Notes: a model not told the origin generated them from the letters alone. A stretch of 64,000 nucleotides of DNA from Phycisphaerae bacterium RAS2 (GCA_007753915.1 CP036352.1:2666001-2730000), one strand, 5' to 3'. Shown: positions 18,818 through 28,301, numbered from the stretch's first letter. A program made the numbers and translations.

Positions 18818-21373
18818 CTAAGGAATCAACAGGCCCAAGAACCCCCGCACATCCAGGCCGTCCACGTTGCCGTCCGGCTGCATGTCGCCCCGCAGAATGT
18901 CGCAACCGGGATACGCGATGGCGTAACCGGCCGGGTCGAGCAACGCAAGAACGAGCGCGTCCATGTCCAACAAATCCATTGTGCAGTCACAATTCAAATC
19001 GCCGGTTGTCGGACATGGTGTCGTAATCACAAAAGTGTAGGCCGCGCCGGAATTGGAGGCGCTGTTGTCGGTCTGATTGCCGTTCACGCCGGTGGCGTTA
19101 CTGTCCTCATCGTTAGCCCCAACCACCAAGGTGTCGCCGCTGATGGCCACAGATTGACCGAAAACGTCGCCCGCACCTGTGTTCGCAGCTTTGATGTAAG
19201 CGTGATGACTCCATACTCCGCCCGCGCGGCTGAAGAGATAAGCCGCACCGGAATTTATCGCGCTGTTGTCGGCCTGATTACCATCGATGCCCGTAGCGTT
19301 GCTGTCTTCCCAACGTGCACCAATTGCGAGCCTGTCGCCATCAACAGCCACCGAGTAGCCAAAGAGATCGCTTGCTCCTGTGTTGGAAGCTTTAATGTAA
19401 GCCTGCTGACTCCAGACTCCACCGTTTCGGACATATACGTAGGCCGCACCGGAATCCCCGGCACTGTTGTCGCCTTGATTTCCGTCCACGCCCGTGGCGT
19501 TGCTGTCCTCCAGGTACGCACCCACTGCCACCGTGTCATTGTCCGCAGCCACCGACCAGCCGAATTGGTCACCTGCCCCGGTGTTCGATGCCTTCACATA
19601 CGCTTGCTGGCTCCAGACTCCTCCGTTTCGGACAAGGATGAACGCCGCTCCGGAATTGGAAGCGCTGTTGTCGGATTGATTGCCGCCGATACCAGTCGCG
19701 ATGCTGTCTTCGTTTTGCGCTCCGACCACGATCGTGTCGTCGCTTGCAGCAACGGAGTAGCCAAACTGGTCGCTTGCTCCGGTATTTGAAGCCTTGACGT
19801 ACGCTTGCTGGCTCCAATTCTCGCCACTGCGGGCATACACGTAGACTGCGCCGGAATCGCCGGTGCCGTTGTCGGCCTGATTGCCGTTCACGCCTGTAGC
19901 GCTGCTGTCCTCAAACGGTGCTCCGACTAACACCGTTTCGCCGTCTGCAGCCACCGAGTAACCGTACTGGTCACTTGCACCGGTGTTCGAAGCCTTGAGG
20001 TAGGCCTGTTGGCTCCAAGAAGTGCCGCTTCGGAAAAAGACATAAGCCGCACCAGAATCGCTGGCGCTGTTGTTAGCTTGATTACCATTTACTCCTGTGG
20101 CATTGCTGTCCTCATTAGGTGCTCCGATCACTACCGTGTCACCATTGACGGCCACAGTCCACCCGAATCGATCGCCCGCCCCGCTGTTGGAGGCCTTCAG
20201 GTACGCCTGTTGGCTCCATTCACCACTGATATTGCGAACAAAAACGTAAGCGGCTCCGGAGTCGCCGGCGCTGTTGTCGGCTTGATTTCCGTTTACGCCT
20301 GTAGCGCTGCTGTCTTCGCTCCACGCCCCGACGATCACCGTTTCGCCACTAACTGCCACCGACCGTCCAAACAAGTCACTCGCCCCTGTGTTCGACGCCT
20401 TGAGGTATGCTTGCTGGGCAATGGGGTCGATGGTGAGGGGATACACCGCGCCCCAATCGTCGACCATCAGCCGAAGCCGATGCCGGCCAACCGAGTCGGT
20501 CGCACCGGTAAGTCGAAGATTCGCTGTGGCAAGCGGGTCTTGATCGACAGAGATGCACGAGCTTACTCCGAATGGGCTGTTGTCGCCCGCCGCCTCGAAC
20601 CACGCCGGCACCGCCGCACCTGTCGCGTCGAACACCGTCAGTCCGCTGTAATTCACCACCGGCGCGCCGGCCTCGTTGACGAACGTAACATTTCGCCCGT
20701 TAGTGCTCACTCGCGGTGCAAGACCGCCGCGCACCGCCAGCGTAAACGCCAACGGCCCTTCCAACGAGCCATGGGCTGCAGCCCGCGCGAATCTGCCGCG
20801 CGGCGCGGACGCCCCGACACGAAATCCGTCCGGTCGCTGGTGCACCGTGTACCCGTGCTCCAGCCCGCGACGGTCGTTGATGTACCACTCTGTCAGCGTG
20901 TCGCCCCACTGGTACTCGACGCGACCGCCGTCTGCCTGAACACATACGGGTAAGAAACCCGCTCCCTCATGGTCGCGGCGCAGTTCATCCGTGACCTCTT
21001 GTTGATGCGCGCGACTCTGTATGCCCGCGCGTCCGAAATCGACGAGCTCCAGCCCCCATGACCAGGCGCTCGCGTCGGGCGTTGTGCTAAACCCGCGTCC
21101 GTCGAAATGGGTCCGCCATTGCTGACCGGGGTTGCGCGCCACATAGCCGCACTCGGCCGCAAAGGCCTCATGCCGCTTCGCCTCATACGCCGCGAGGATG
21201 CCCGACCAATCCGAGGCGGACAGCCCCTCGGATACCTGATCGACTTCAGCCATCGCGGGCGAGGCCGACAGCAGCAGCGCCAGAACTCCCAATAGACACC
21301 ACGGTAAGCGGGCGCGGGCCGTGGCAAGAGGGTGTGGGCAAACAGCATACTGAAGATGGAGAATGGGCTGCAT
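18818..21373 (-). CDS. Secreted FG-GAP repeat protein with dockerin-like tail
   Basis: About 851 residues from ATG 21373. N-terminal signal-like stretch LPWCLLGVLALLLSASPAMA. A globular N-terminal region of about 290 residues is followed by seven near-identical repeats of about 66 residues, each beginning QAYLKASNTGA and including FG/YG-S-VA, ED-S-ATG and NQ-DNS-SGAAYV, the FG-GAP/integrin-type propeller pattern with Ca-binding-like D/N loops. The C-terminus carries GDLNCDCTMDLLDMDAL ... GDMQPDGNVDGLDVRGFL. Likely cell-surface or extracellular; a longer start at 21451 lacks support. Confidence 0.85.
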   Translation of the reverse strand: MQPILHLQYAVCPHPLATARARLPWCLLGVLALLLSASPAMAEVDQVSEGLSASDWSGILAAYEAKRHEAFAAECGYVARNPGQQWRTHFDGRGFSTTPDASAWSWGLELVDFGRAGIQSRAHQQEVTDELRRDHEGAGFLPVCVQADGGRVEYQWGDTLTEWYINDRRGLEHGYTVHQRPDGFRVGASAPRGRFARAAAHGSLEGPLAFTLAVRGGLAPRVSTNGRNVTFVNEAGAPVVNYSGLTVFDATGAAVPAWFEAAGDNSPFGVSSCISVDQDPLATANLRLTGATDSVGRHRLRLMVDDWGAVYPLTIDPIAQQAYLKASNTGASDLFGRSVAVSGETVIVGAWSEDSSATGVNGNQADNSAGDSGAAYVFVRNISGEWSQQAYLKASNSGAGDRFGWTVAVNGDTVVIGAPNEDSNATGVNGNQANNSASDSGAAYVFFRSGTSWSQQAYLKASNTGASDQYGYSVAADGETVLVGAPFEDSSATGVNGNQADNGTGDSGAVYVYARSGENWSQQAYVKASNTGASDQFGYSVAASDDTIVVGAQNEDSIATGIGGNQSDNSASNSGAAFILVRNGGVWSQQAYVKASNTGAGDQFGWSVAADNDTVAVGAYLEDSNATGVDGNQGDNSAGDSGAAYVYVRNGGVWSQQAYIKASNTGASDLFGYSVAVDGDRLAIGARWEDSNATGIDGNQADNSAINSGAAYLFSRAGGVWSHHAYIKAANTGAGDVFGQSVAISGDTLVVGANDEDSNATGVNGNQTDNSASNSGAAYTFVITTPCPTTGDLNCDCTMDLLDMDALVLALLDPAGYAIAYPGCDILRGDMQPDGNVDGLDVRGFLGLLIP
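19030..20416 (-). repeat. Seven tandem coding repeats (about 198 bp each)
   Basis: In-frame tandem repeats within the FG-GAP gene, one propeller blade per unit. Units differ at many third positions, so they are old duplications under selection rather than a recent expansion. Confidence 0.85.
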
Positions 21374-21674
21374 GGACCGGCTCCGGTGTGCCTGGAGGAA
21401 TGGCGGCCCGACCATCCGCGGAAACCTGCAGACGCTACGAGCGGCCTGCACCCTTGAAAGTTAATTTCGGATTTGATCGCGAGTGTACACAAAAAGGCGC
21501 AGTCAAATCAAGCAATTCGACAACACTTGGCCAAAAGTCTCGTTCATGGCATGGGGACAACACTGCGCACAAGGCAAGTCAATTGCGCATTGAGGGCAAT
21601 CGGCCAGTCAACAATCGAGAAACTATCGCAAGTGCGCGAGTTTCAAGAGTTTGTGAACTGCCTGCAAAATGAAA
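21374..21674. other. Intergenic stretch, no gene seen
   Basis: 301 bp upstream of the FG-GAP gene and 3' of tRNA-Ser. Lower GC than its surroundings; I find no ORF with family character and no clear promoter or hairpin. Confidence 0.4.
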
Positions 21675-21763
21675 CGGAGAGGGGGGGATTCGAACCCCCG
21701 GTACGGTTTGACCCGTACACATGCTTTCCAAGCATGCACCTTCAGCCACTCGGACACCTCTCC
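21675..21763 (-). tRNA. tRNA-Ser(GGA)
   Basis: Reads GGAGAGG ... CCTCTCC with discriminator G. Anticodon loop TTGGAAA gives GGA. The long variable arm (GTACGGGTC...CCGTAC region) and T-loop GGTTCGAATCC fit class II tRNA-Ser. CCA is not encoded. Confidence 0.95.
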
Positions 21764-21964
21764 AGGTGGTTGCTGCCGCCCTATTGTCCGGTGCGGCCGG
21801 GGGGCGTCAAGCTGCGGCACGGCCACGCACCCGCGCGGCTTGCCGTTTGGCGGGGTCGCGGCGAATCTCGTACAATCCCAGCCTGTGAACGCGCGACCGA
21901 TTCGAAATCGCGCGAGCGCATCTCACGCGGCGACACCCTCGACCCGCGGGCAATCGGAGGCGAC

Positions 21965-22249
21965 ATGGTCACCATCGGCATGAACTACAAAGTCATCCCC
22001 GGCAAGGAAGGCGTCTTCGAGACAGCCTTTCGCAACGTCATCAAGGCCATGGCCGGCATCGCGGGCCACACCGCCACGCGCATGTGCCGCGATATCGACG
22101 ATCCGCAGTCGTACGTGATCCTCTCCGACTGGAGCGACCGCGCGGCGTTCGAGGGCTTCATCGGGTCCGACGCATTCCGCGCTGTCGCCAACTGGGGCAA
22201 GGAGCAGATTCTCGCCGGTCGCCCGTCGCACAACTACTACGAGCATTGA
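21965..22249 (+). CDS. Small antibiotic-biosynthesis-monooxygenase (ABM) domain protein
   Basis: 94 residues. Single dimeric alpha/beta-barrel ABM domain: MVTIGMNYKVIPGKEGVFE, then SYVILSDWSDRAAFEGFIGSDAFRAVANWG. The family includes heme-degrading and quinol monooxygenases and many uncharacterised proteins; this member's substrate is unknown. ATG 21965 has GGAGG four bases upstream; the longer frame upstream includes tRNA-Ser and is not coding. Confidence 0.8.
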   Translation: MVTIGMNYKVIPGKEGVFETAFRNVIKAMAGIAGHTATRMCRDIDDPQSYVILSDWSDRAAFEGFIGSDAFRAVANWGKEQILAGRPSHNYYEH

Positions 22250-22312
22250 CGCCGCCCTGACGTAGCCGCCGGCCGGCGCGGCAGAAGCGTCGCGCGGCCG
22301 CTTGCGCAAGCC

Positions 22313-22819
22313 ATGCCATCGCCCGCACCCACCGCCGCCGCCGATCGCGCCCGGTCAACCCTTCGCACAAGCCGGCCCTATCTGCGCACGCCGCTGCGCA
22401 TTTACCTCATCGTCATGCTGCCGATCTGCGCCCTGCAGGGATTCCTGCTGATCAATCCGACGCCGCTGTGGATGAAGGGCACGGCCGCGCTGGTCGTGCT
22501 GCTGACGGTTCACGGATTTGTGCGCGGCTATGTCCGGCGGCTGGTGCTGACGGCGGAGGGCGCGCGGCTCGTGACGCTGACGCGCACGATCGCCCTGCCC
22601 TGGAATCGCGTCAAAAAGTATGGTGTCTATATTCCGGGCGGCGGGCTCGGCGCGGTGGAGTATTTCTACCTCACGACGCACGATCGACCGCCGGATGGAA
22701 AATGGGAAATCGACGCGAACACGATTCAGATTCAGGCGCGCGACGGGCTGATCGAGACCGTCGACGCGCTTCTCGCGGCGCACCGTGCTCAAGCCGCCGA
22801 ATCAGCCGCCGGAGGATGA
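22313..22819 (+). CDS. Small membrane protein with PH-like domain (uncharacterised)
   Basis: 168 residues. Two hydrophobic segments (LRIYLIVMLPICALQGFLLI and TAALVVLLTVHGFV) precede a cytosolic part (RRLVLTAEGARLVTLTRTIALPWNRVKKYGV) like bacterial PH (bPH) domains that follow paired helices. Function not recognised. Its 3' end overlaps the next gene (opposite strand) by 18 bp. Confidence 0.6.
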   Translation: MPSPAPTAAADRARSTLRTSRPYLRTPLRIYLIVMLPICALQGFLLINPTPLWMKGTAALVVLLTVHGFVRGYVRRLVLTAEGARLVTLTRTIALPWNRVKKYGVYIPGGGLGAVEYFYLTTHDRPPDGKWEIDANTIQIQARDGLIETVDALLAAHRAQAAESAAGG

Positions 22820-23764
22820 CGGCTCTTTCTTCGGCGCTTCGCCGCTCGCCGCCCCGTCCTTCGACGCGTCGCCTGTGGCCGACTGGGCGCTCGCCGCTCC
22901 GTCCTTTGGCGCCTCGCCCTTCCCCGACGCGCCGGGCCTGTCCCGACCGCCCGGGCCGCGCATGCTGCCCATCTGCTGTTCGAGCTTTGTTTTCTGCTCT
23001 TCGGTCAGGAGCAGGCCCACGTCGTCGTACAGCTTCTTCACGGCCGCGTCCGCCTCGCGCCCACCACGGCGGCTCTGCTTGCTCGATTCAAAATACGCCT
23101 TGAACAACGCGTCGATGTCGTTCTTCTGCTGGCTGCTCAAACCCGGCAATCGCTCAACGAGGGCTTTCAGCGCCTGCGGGCTGCGCGCAGCCATCGACAT
23201 CTTTCGATTGCGGTCGCCGCCGTACATTTGCCAGTACGCCGAGAACTTCTGCCGTTGCTCGCCGCGCATCATGCCCTCGAGGTTCGTGTGCAGCTCGGCC
23301 TTCGCCGCCTCAACCTGCTCGGTCAGCGGCCGCATCAGTTCGTCGTTCTTCGCGCGGATGGCCTTCAGCTCGTCCAGCAGCGCCGTCATCTTCGCCTCGT
23401 CCTTCGTCTCCTGCGCCGCTTTCATCTCCTCGCGGATTCCATGCAACCGCTGCAAGCTCTCATCCGTCGGCCGGTATTTCTGACGAAGGTCCTTCTGCAT
23501 CGCCTGGAAGTTCGTGACCAACTGGATCACCTGAGCCTTTTGCGTGTCATCCAGCTCCAGCCGGGTCGCCATGTCGTCGGCCACCAGCCCCGGATCGGCT
23601 CGGCCGATCTCCTTGAACCGCGGGCGCTCGCCGCGTTCCCGCTTCGGCTTGTTGGGGACAACAACTTCCTTGCCTTCTTCGGCAGGCGGGGTGTTTTGCG
23701 CGAAGACCCCCGAACCCAGAACCAACACCGACGCCAGACTCATGATGGTGAATCGAACCGACAT
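22802..23764 (-). CDS. Exported LTxxQ/Spy-like helical protein (uncharacterised)
   Basis: 320 residues. Signal peptide VLVLGSGVFAQ. The body is mostly helical and highly charged, with LELDDTQKAQVIQLVTNF and LLTEEQKTKLEQQ, resembling the LTxxQ motif of Spy/CpxP-type periplasmic proteins. The C-terminus is low-complexity Ala/Gly/Ser/Lys. GGAG lies 10 bases upstream of ATG 23764. A chaperone or sensor role in the periplasm is possible but unproven. Confidence 0.7.
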   Translation of the reverse strand: MSVRFTIMSLASVLVLGSGVFAQNTPPAEEGKEVVVPNKPKRERGERPRFKEIGRADPGLVADDMATRLELDDTQKAQVIQLVTNFQAMQKDLRQKYRPTDESLQRLHGIREEMKAAQETKDEAKMTALLDELKAIRAKNDELMRPLTEQVEAAKAELHTNLEGMMRGEQRQKFSAYWQMYGGDRNRKMSMAARSPQALKALVERLPGLSSQQKNDIDALFKAYFESSKQSRRGGREADAAVKKLYDDVGLLLTEEQKTKLEQQMGSMRGPGGRDRPGASGKGEAPKDGAASAQSATGDASKDGAASGEAPKKEPSSSGG

Positions 23765-23982
23765 GGTTTGCTGTCTCCGTTTCTTTGATAAGTGCAGTCC
23801 GTGCACTATGATGAACGCAATCGCCGCCCGATGACAACGGGGCAGACCTCACAGGATTGTAACGACGCCATGCACGTTCGTATTTCTCAAACTGCCGGTT
23901 TTGTCGGCCAAGGTCCAATGGCCTCACACGCGCCTAACTTCCTGTATCATCCCATTTTACACGCCTGCCGGGGTTCGGACGC

Positions 23983-25692
23983 ATGTATTTCCTAGTCATT
24001 CTTGCGTTCGCCCTTGTCTTGAGCGGCAACCTCCCCATCGCGGAGCTTCAGTTCATCAAAGGGGGTGCTTCGCTTTCTGATGCCTTGCCGGCTGCCCTTC
24101 CGGCGATCGGTTGCGTGGTGGTTTCGCTGGGTGCGGCGCTCCTTGCGCGGCGATGGGTGAGCGCAGCGAAGCATCATGACGTCGGCCACGCCGATGACGG
24201 CGCGGCGAGGCTTTCTCGCGCGGGGTTCGGCCTCTCTCTCGTTCACGGCGTTCTGCTTTGCACTCTGCTGCTCGCAACACCTTGGCCTCGTTTTCTGCGC
24301 GGGCCGTTAGGGCTGGACCGATGGCCGCTGGCCGACGAGTTGGTCATGCTCGCGCCGTTCTTTGCCTCGGTTCTCATTCAGTGGGTCGTGTTCTTCCCGG
24401 TGGAACGCGCCTTTCGCCACGCGGCGGTGCACGCTGCCGATTCAAACGACGAGGCCGCCTCGCATGGGCCCGAGCCGGAGGTCGCGCTCGGCGCTTATCT
24501 GCTCGACAAATGTCGCCACCAGATTCTCGTCATCGCCGCGCCAATGATCCTGATCGTCTTCGTGAAGCACTTTACCGAGGCGATCAAGCCGAATCAGCCG
24601 GATGGTTCCTTTCTCCCATCGCCGCTATTGAGTGCGTGGCTCCCAGTGAAACTCCACGGCTACGCCGCCGACGCCCTGCTCGCTGTCGCGTCGTTTTTCA
24701 TCCTGCTCTGCTCGCCCGTGCTCATTCGCCGGATCTGGGCCACGCGCCGCCTCCCCGACGGCCCGCTGCGCCGACGCTTCGTCGACACCTGCCGACGCAT
24801 CGGCCTGCGTTACCGGGAGATTCTTCTCTGGCAGACGCACGGCACGACGATCAACGCCGCCGTGATGGGGTTCATCCCGCCGATGCGATACATTCTCGTG
24901 TCCGACGCGCTCCTGGAGAATCTCGACGACGAGGAAATTGAAGCCGTCTTCGGGCATGAAGCCGGTCACGTTCACCACTGGCATCTGCCGCTCTTCGGAG
25001 TCTTCGCCCTGGTGACCATGTACCTTGCCGGCGGCGCGTTCATTCTGCTCCAGCGCATGCGATGGGTCACTGACCCGGCCCTCCTGGAGTTCATCAGCCT
25101 GGCTATCCTGCTTGCCCTTTGGCTCTTCGCATTCGGCTGGCTGTCGCGCAAGTTTGAACGGCAGGCCGATCTCTTCGGTGTTCAATGCGTCACGCCCGAC
25201 ATCACGGTCTGTGTGCCGCAATGCCGTGTACACGGCGAGCCGCCCACCGCCGGCGTCTGCACCACCGCTGCGAATGTATTCGGTCGCACCCTTGGGCGCA
25301 TTGCCGATCTCAACGGCATCGCCCGTGACGCGCCGAGCTGGCGACACGGAAGCATCGCGTCTCGCTGTCGACTGCTGGAGGCGTTTCTCGCAAGCCCCGC
25401 GAGGCTCGCACGATTTGAAAGGCAACTCGCCGCCATCAAGGTCGGCCTGATCGCCTCCGCCATCGCGGGGACAATCGTCGCGGTGTTCATCTACTGGCCG
25501 TTTGTGATGGGTGCGATGCAGAACGCTGGGAGACCGCCTGCTAGTACGAGGACAACGGAACGGGCACCGACCGCTCAAGGGTCAGCAGCAACTCGGCCAT
25601 CAACTCGGCATCCGTCGGGTCCAGGAACCCCGACGAATCCAAGTCGGCCACACAGAACCACGCAGCCGGCCCCACACCAAGAAATGCATTGA
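23983..25692 (+). CDS. Membrane M48-family zinc metalloprotease
   Basis: 569 residues. Several N-terminal membrane segments, then the zinc site GHEAGHVHHWH (His325, Glu326, His329), further membrane segments (FGVFALVTMYLAGGAFILL) and the downstream WLSRKFERQADLFGVQ (third zinc ligand, ExxxD type). This is a Ste24/HtpX-like intramembrane-associated endopeptidase, probably for membrane-protein quality control. The last about 50 residues are low-complexity (STRTTERAPTAQGSAATRP...) and are read antisense through the end of the neighbouring beta-helix gene, a 152-bp convergent overlap; this tail may result from loss of an earlier stop. Confidence 0.87.
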   Translation: MYFLVILAFALVLSGNLPIAELQFIKGGASLSDALPAALPAIGCVVVSLGAALLARRWVSAAKHHDVGHADDGAARLSRAGFGLSLVHGVLLCTLLLATPWPRFLRGPLGLDRWPLADELVMLAPFFASVLIQWVVFFPVERAFRHAAVHAADSNDEAASHGPEPEVALGAYLLDKCRHQILVIAAPMILIVFVKHFTEAIKPNQPDGSFLPSPLLSAWLPVKLHGYAADALLAVASFFILLCSPVLIRRIWATRRLPDGPLRRRFVDTCRRIGLRYREILLWQTHGTTINAAVMGFIPPMRYILVSDALLENLDDEEIEAVFGHEAGHVHHWHLPLFGVFALVTMYLAGGAFILLQRMRWVTDPALLEFISLAILLALWLFAFGWLSRKFERQADLFGVQCVTPDITVCVPQCRVHGEPPTAGVCTTAANVFGRTLGRIADLNGIARDAPSWRHGSIASRCRLLEAFLASPARLARFERQLAAIKVGLIASAIAGTIVAVFIYWPFVMGAMQNAGRPPASTRTTERAPTAQGSAATRPSTRHPSGPGTPTNPSRPHRTTQPAPHQEMH

Positions 25693-27388
25693 CGAAGAGC
25701 TGGATGTCCGCGCCATCGACTCGACCGTCGCCGTTCATGTCGCCGCTGCCCGGCAACCCCACCAGGAACTCGTCGGCCCCGACATCAATGCGACAGCCCA
25801 TGACTCGCGGCTGACCGTCGATTTCCATGGCTTCGGGCGGCACCAGGAGAATCGGATCGCCGGTGTTGATGCAGGGCGATGCAACGGAAATCTCCACGCA
25901 ATCGTCGGCCGTGCCGGAGAGGCCGTCCGGCCCGTCAAGATTAACGAAGCCCGGGTTGCCGCTGAAGTTGCCGACCCCGCCAAACAGACCGGTCCAGCCC
26001 TGCATGCAGTTGAAGCGTGTGGTTGGAAGCGGGCCGATTACTTTGACCTGCGCGGCTTCGTTCTGCCCGTTGATATCGCGGTTGTACCAGAGGATGTCGC
26101 CCTGAATCACACCCGCGCCATTCTGCTGATGGATGCCCGCGCCGCCTACCACGAAGCATCGATTATTCACGATGGTACATCCTTCAACCGTCAAGGCAGC
26201 GTTGGAATTGGAAATGCCTCCGCCACGGTCAAACCCGATGTTAGCAACCAATGCGCTGTCTCGGACGATCAAGCTGCCGAGGTTGTTATGGATCGCGCCG
26301 CCAAAGTCGCCCGCGAAATTGTTGATGAACCGGCTTGCCAGGACGGTTGTCACGCCCTGCGCCCCATACAGTGCGCCGCCGTCGTCGGCAGCGAGATTGT
26401 CCCGAAACACGCAACTGCGAATCAACGGACTGCCGCGGTCGTTGTAATACGCGCCGCCGCCGTCGTTGCCGATGACCGTGTCATTCAATTGAATGTTGTC
26501 CTGAAACAGACAGCCCGTGACCTGCGGCGTTCCAAAGAAGTGGTACACAGCGCCGCCGAAGAACCCCGCGAAGTTATCGAGGAACGAGCAGTCAGTCAGC
26601 GTGAACGTGCTGTTCGAACCGCCGATCGCCCCGCCCGAAAAATCCGCCGAATTGTTCGCGAACGTGCAGGCGATGGCCGTCGTGCTTCCGCCGCTCAGCG
26701 TTACGGCGCCCCCGGTGCCGAACGTCGAATTGCCATTGAACTGGCATCCCTCAAACGTCGGACTCACCCCCAGCGGCACAAACACCGCCCCGCCATTGTC
26801 GCCTCGGCTGTCGCGAATCAGGCAGTTGCGAACCACAGCGGGCCCCAGACACCGAACCGCGCTGCCGGCATCATCAGGAAAGATCCCGTTCGCATTGCCC
26901 CACGCAAGGACCAGACCATCCAGCTCGCGCGGCAGGCCGCCTGCCGTCAGGGTCACGACGTGAAACGAATTGTCGGATGAAACGCCGCCGACGCCGATGT
27001 CACCGCTTAACGTTGTGACATACAAACTCGGATTGCGCTGGTTCGGATCGCCGCTCGCGTTGCCGGCATATCCGCCTTCGAGAATCACACCCGAATTAAC
27101 GACAAACGTAGCAGACCGGTCCGCGCTGCCGTCATCCGGCTTGTAGGTCCCGCGTGCGATTCGAATCCGGCTGCCCGATTCCGCGACCGCCAACGCATCG
27201 TTCAGGCTCGTGAAAGCGTCCTGCCAGCTTGATCCGTCCTGAACCCCTGGCGCAGCAAGGTCCACATACAAATCGCTTGGTGCCTGGGCGCGCGCAGCGG
27301 GGGCAGCCGAAAGCCCCCCAATAAGAAGGACCAGTCGAACAGCACACAACGATGCAGGTATGCGAACAGGCGATGTGTCGGCTCGCAC
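25541..27388 (-). CDS. Secreted parallel beta-helix protein (choice-of-anchor Q-like) with dockerin-like tail
   Basis: 615 residues. Signal peptide to AAPAARAQ. SDLYVDLAAPGVQDGSSWQD and AFTSLNDALAVAESGSRI open a right-handed parallel beta-helix with repeated GGAV/GGAI turns (SGGAIGGSNSTFTLTDCSF, DFGGAIHNNLGSLIVRDSA). The end of the helix, GDPILLVPPEAMEIDGQPRV and DVGADEF, is the choice-of-anchor Q pattern. The terminus is GDMNGDGRVDGADIQLFV ... VADLDSSGFLDPTDAEL. The fold is found in pectate-lyase-like and surface proteins; no catalytic residues assigned. Confidence 0.83.
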   Translation of the reverse strand: MRADTSPVRIPASLCAVRLVLLIGGLSAAPAARAQAPSDLYVDLAAPGVQDGSSWQDAFTSLNDALAVAESGSRIRIARGTYKPDDGSADRSATFVVNSGVILEGGYAGNASGDPNQRNPSLYVTTLSGDIGVGGVSSDNSFHVVTLTAGGLPRELDGLVLAWGNANGIFPDDAGSAVRCLGPAVVRNCLIRDSRGDNGGAVFVPLGVSPTFEGCQFNGNSTFGTGGAVTLSGGSTTAIACTFANNSADFSGGAIGGSNSTFTLTDCSFLDNFAGFFGGAVYHFFGTPQVTGCLFQDNIQLNDTVIGNDGGGAYYNDRGSPLIRSCVFRDNLAADDGGALYGAQGVTTVLASRFINNFAGDFGGAIHNNLGSLIVRDSALVANIGFDRGGGISNSNAALTVEGCTIVNNRCFVVGGAGIHQQNGAGVIQGDILWYNRDINGQNEAAQVKVIGPLPTTRFNCMQGWTGLFGGVGNFSGNPGFVNLDGPDGLSGTADDCVEISVASPCINTGDPILLVPPEAMEIDGQPRVMGCRIDVGADEFLVGLPGSGDMNGDGRVDGADIQLFVNAFLGVGPAAWFCVADLDSSGFLDPTDAELMAELLLTLERSVPVPLSSY

Positions 27389-27492
27389 GCCCCTCTACCC
27401 TTCCTCCGGCTCCGGTCCAGAGGCCTCCAGTGGGCACAATTGTAACCGGGCAGCACTGTCTTCCCAAGTCTTTTTAGGGCATCAACCCTAGC

Positions 27493-27533
27493 AAAAAAGG
27501 CCGTGCCCCTTTGATACAAAAGGGGGCACGGCC
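27493..27533 (-). terminator. Intrinsic terminator of PEP-CTERM gene 1
   Basis: Hairpin GGCCGTGCCCC...GGGGCACGGCC with an A run at 27493-27498, which is a T run on the minus strand. It follows the minus-strand PEP-CTERM gene ending at 27585. Confidence 0.85.
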
Positions 27534-27584
27534 GAGTTATGGCACATCCGGAGACCGAACCGGCCTCCTGAATTTGCGTTGCTG

Positions 27585-28301
27585 TTATCCGGCAATGACC
27601 GGCTGGCGCACCCGCCGCCGAACCAGCGCGATGCCGCCCAACCCCAGGAGGCTCAATGTTGACGGCTCCGGCACGTACTCATACGTCACCTTCACCTTAA
27701 CATCGAGCTGCGGATTCTGAACTTCCAACTGCCATGCGTCGGGCGCGTTGCCCTGAAACTGGAGGTCTTGGGACATCAGGTCCGGACTTGCAAGGAAACT
27801 CACAATGTTCGGCCCATTCGTGCTATACAAGCCGACCGCGGGATTGTGCGAACTCGCCAGCGCCAGCGAATAGCCAAACGTGCCGAAGTCGATACCGTCC
27901 GGTGGTGTGCGGTCGAAGATCAGCGGACTGCCGCCGTCGTTGTCATCGGGCAGGAGGTTGACAAACGGCGTGAACGCCAGAAAGTTCCCGCCCGAAACAA
28001 CGCCCGGTCCCGTAAGCGACCAGATGCGCGTCAACCGCCCGCGAACGGTCGTGCCCTGAAACGGATCATCGTTGTCGGCGGACATTTCAACCGATGCACT
28101 GTGGAAGATCTCCACCAGTACGTTGATCAATGTGAGTGTTCCGCCCTGATTGTCGAAGCTGGGCACGTTGATTTGTGCCACCGGTTCCAGATCGCTCACG
28201 AAATGCGCTGACCCCATGTGCATGATGGAGTCGGCCTTCGTCGCTGTTACGCCGCCGAGAAAAAGCCCGGCACCCAACGCAAGAACAATTCCGCGATTCA
28301 T
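27585..28301 (-). CDS. PEP-CTERM protein, choice-of-anchor E-like, paralog 1
   Basis: 238 residues. Signal peptide (LALGAGLFLGGVTATKADS), a beta-rich body with FDNQGGTLTLINVLVEIFHSAS and DLMSQDLQFQGN, and a C-terminal PEP-CTERM tripartite signal (VPEPSTLSLLGLGGIALV then RRR). Exosortase systems cleave such signals on the way to the cell surface. Ribosome-binding site AGGGGG. Paralogous to the two following minus-strand genes; similar sequence throughout. Exosortase is not in the window. Confidence 0.85.
   Translation of the reverse strand: MNRGIVLALGAGLFLGGVTATKADSIMHMGSAHFVSDLEPVAQINVPSFDNQGGTLTLINVLVEIFHSASVEMSADNDDPFQGTTVRGRLTRIWSLTGPGVVSGGNFLAFTPFVNLLPDDNDGGSPLIFDRTPPDGIDFGTFGYSLALASSHNPAVGLYSTNGPNIVSFLASPDLMSQDLQFQGNAPDAWQLEVQNPQLDVKVKVTYEYVPEPSTLSLLGLGGIALVRRRVRQPVIAG

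Noticed and set aside
19030-20416. CRISPR-like regularity in the FG-GAP gene
   Set aside because: Units are in-frame coding repeats of about 198 bp without unique spacers.
21473-21964. N-terminal extension of the ABM-domain gene
   Set aside because: It contains tRNA-Ser on the other strand; the ATG at 21965 has GGAGG.
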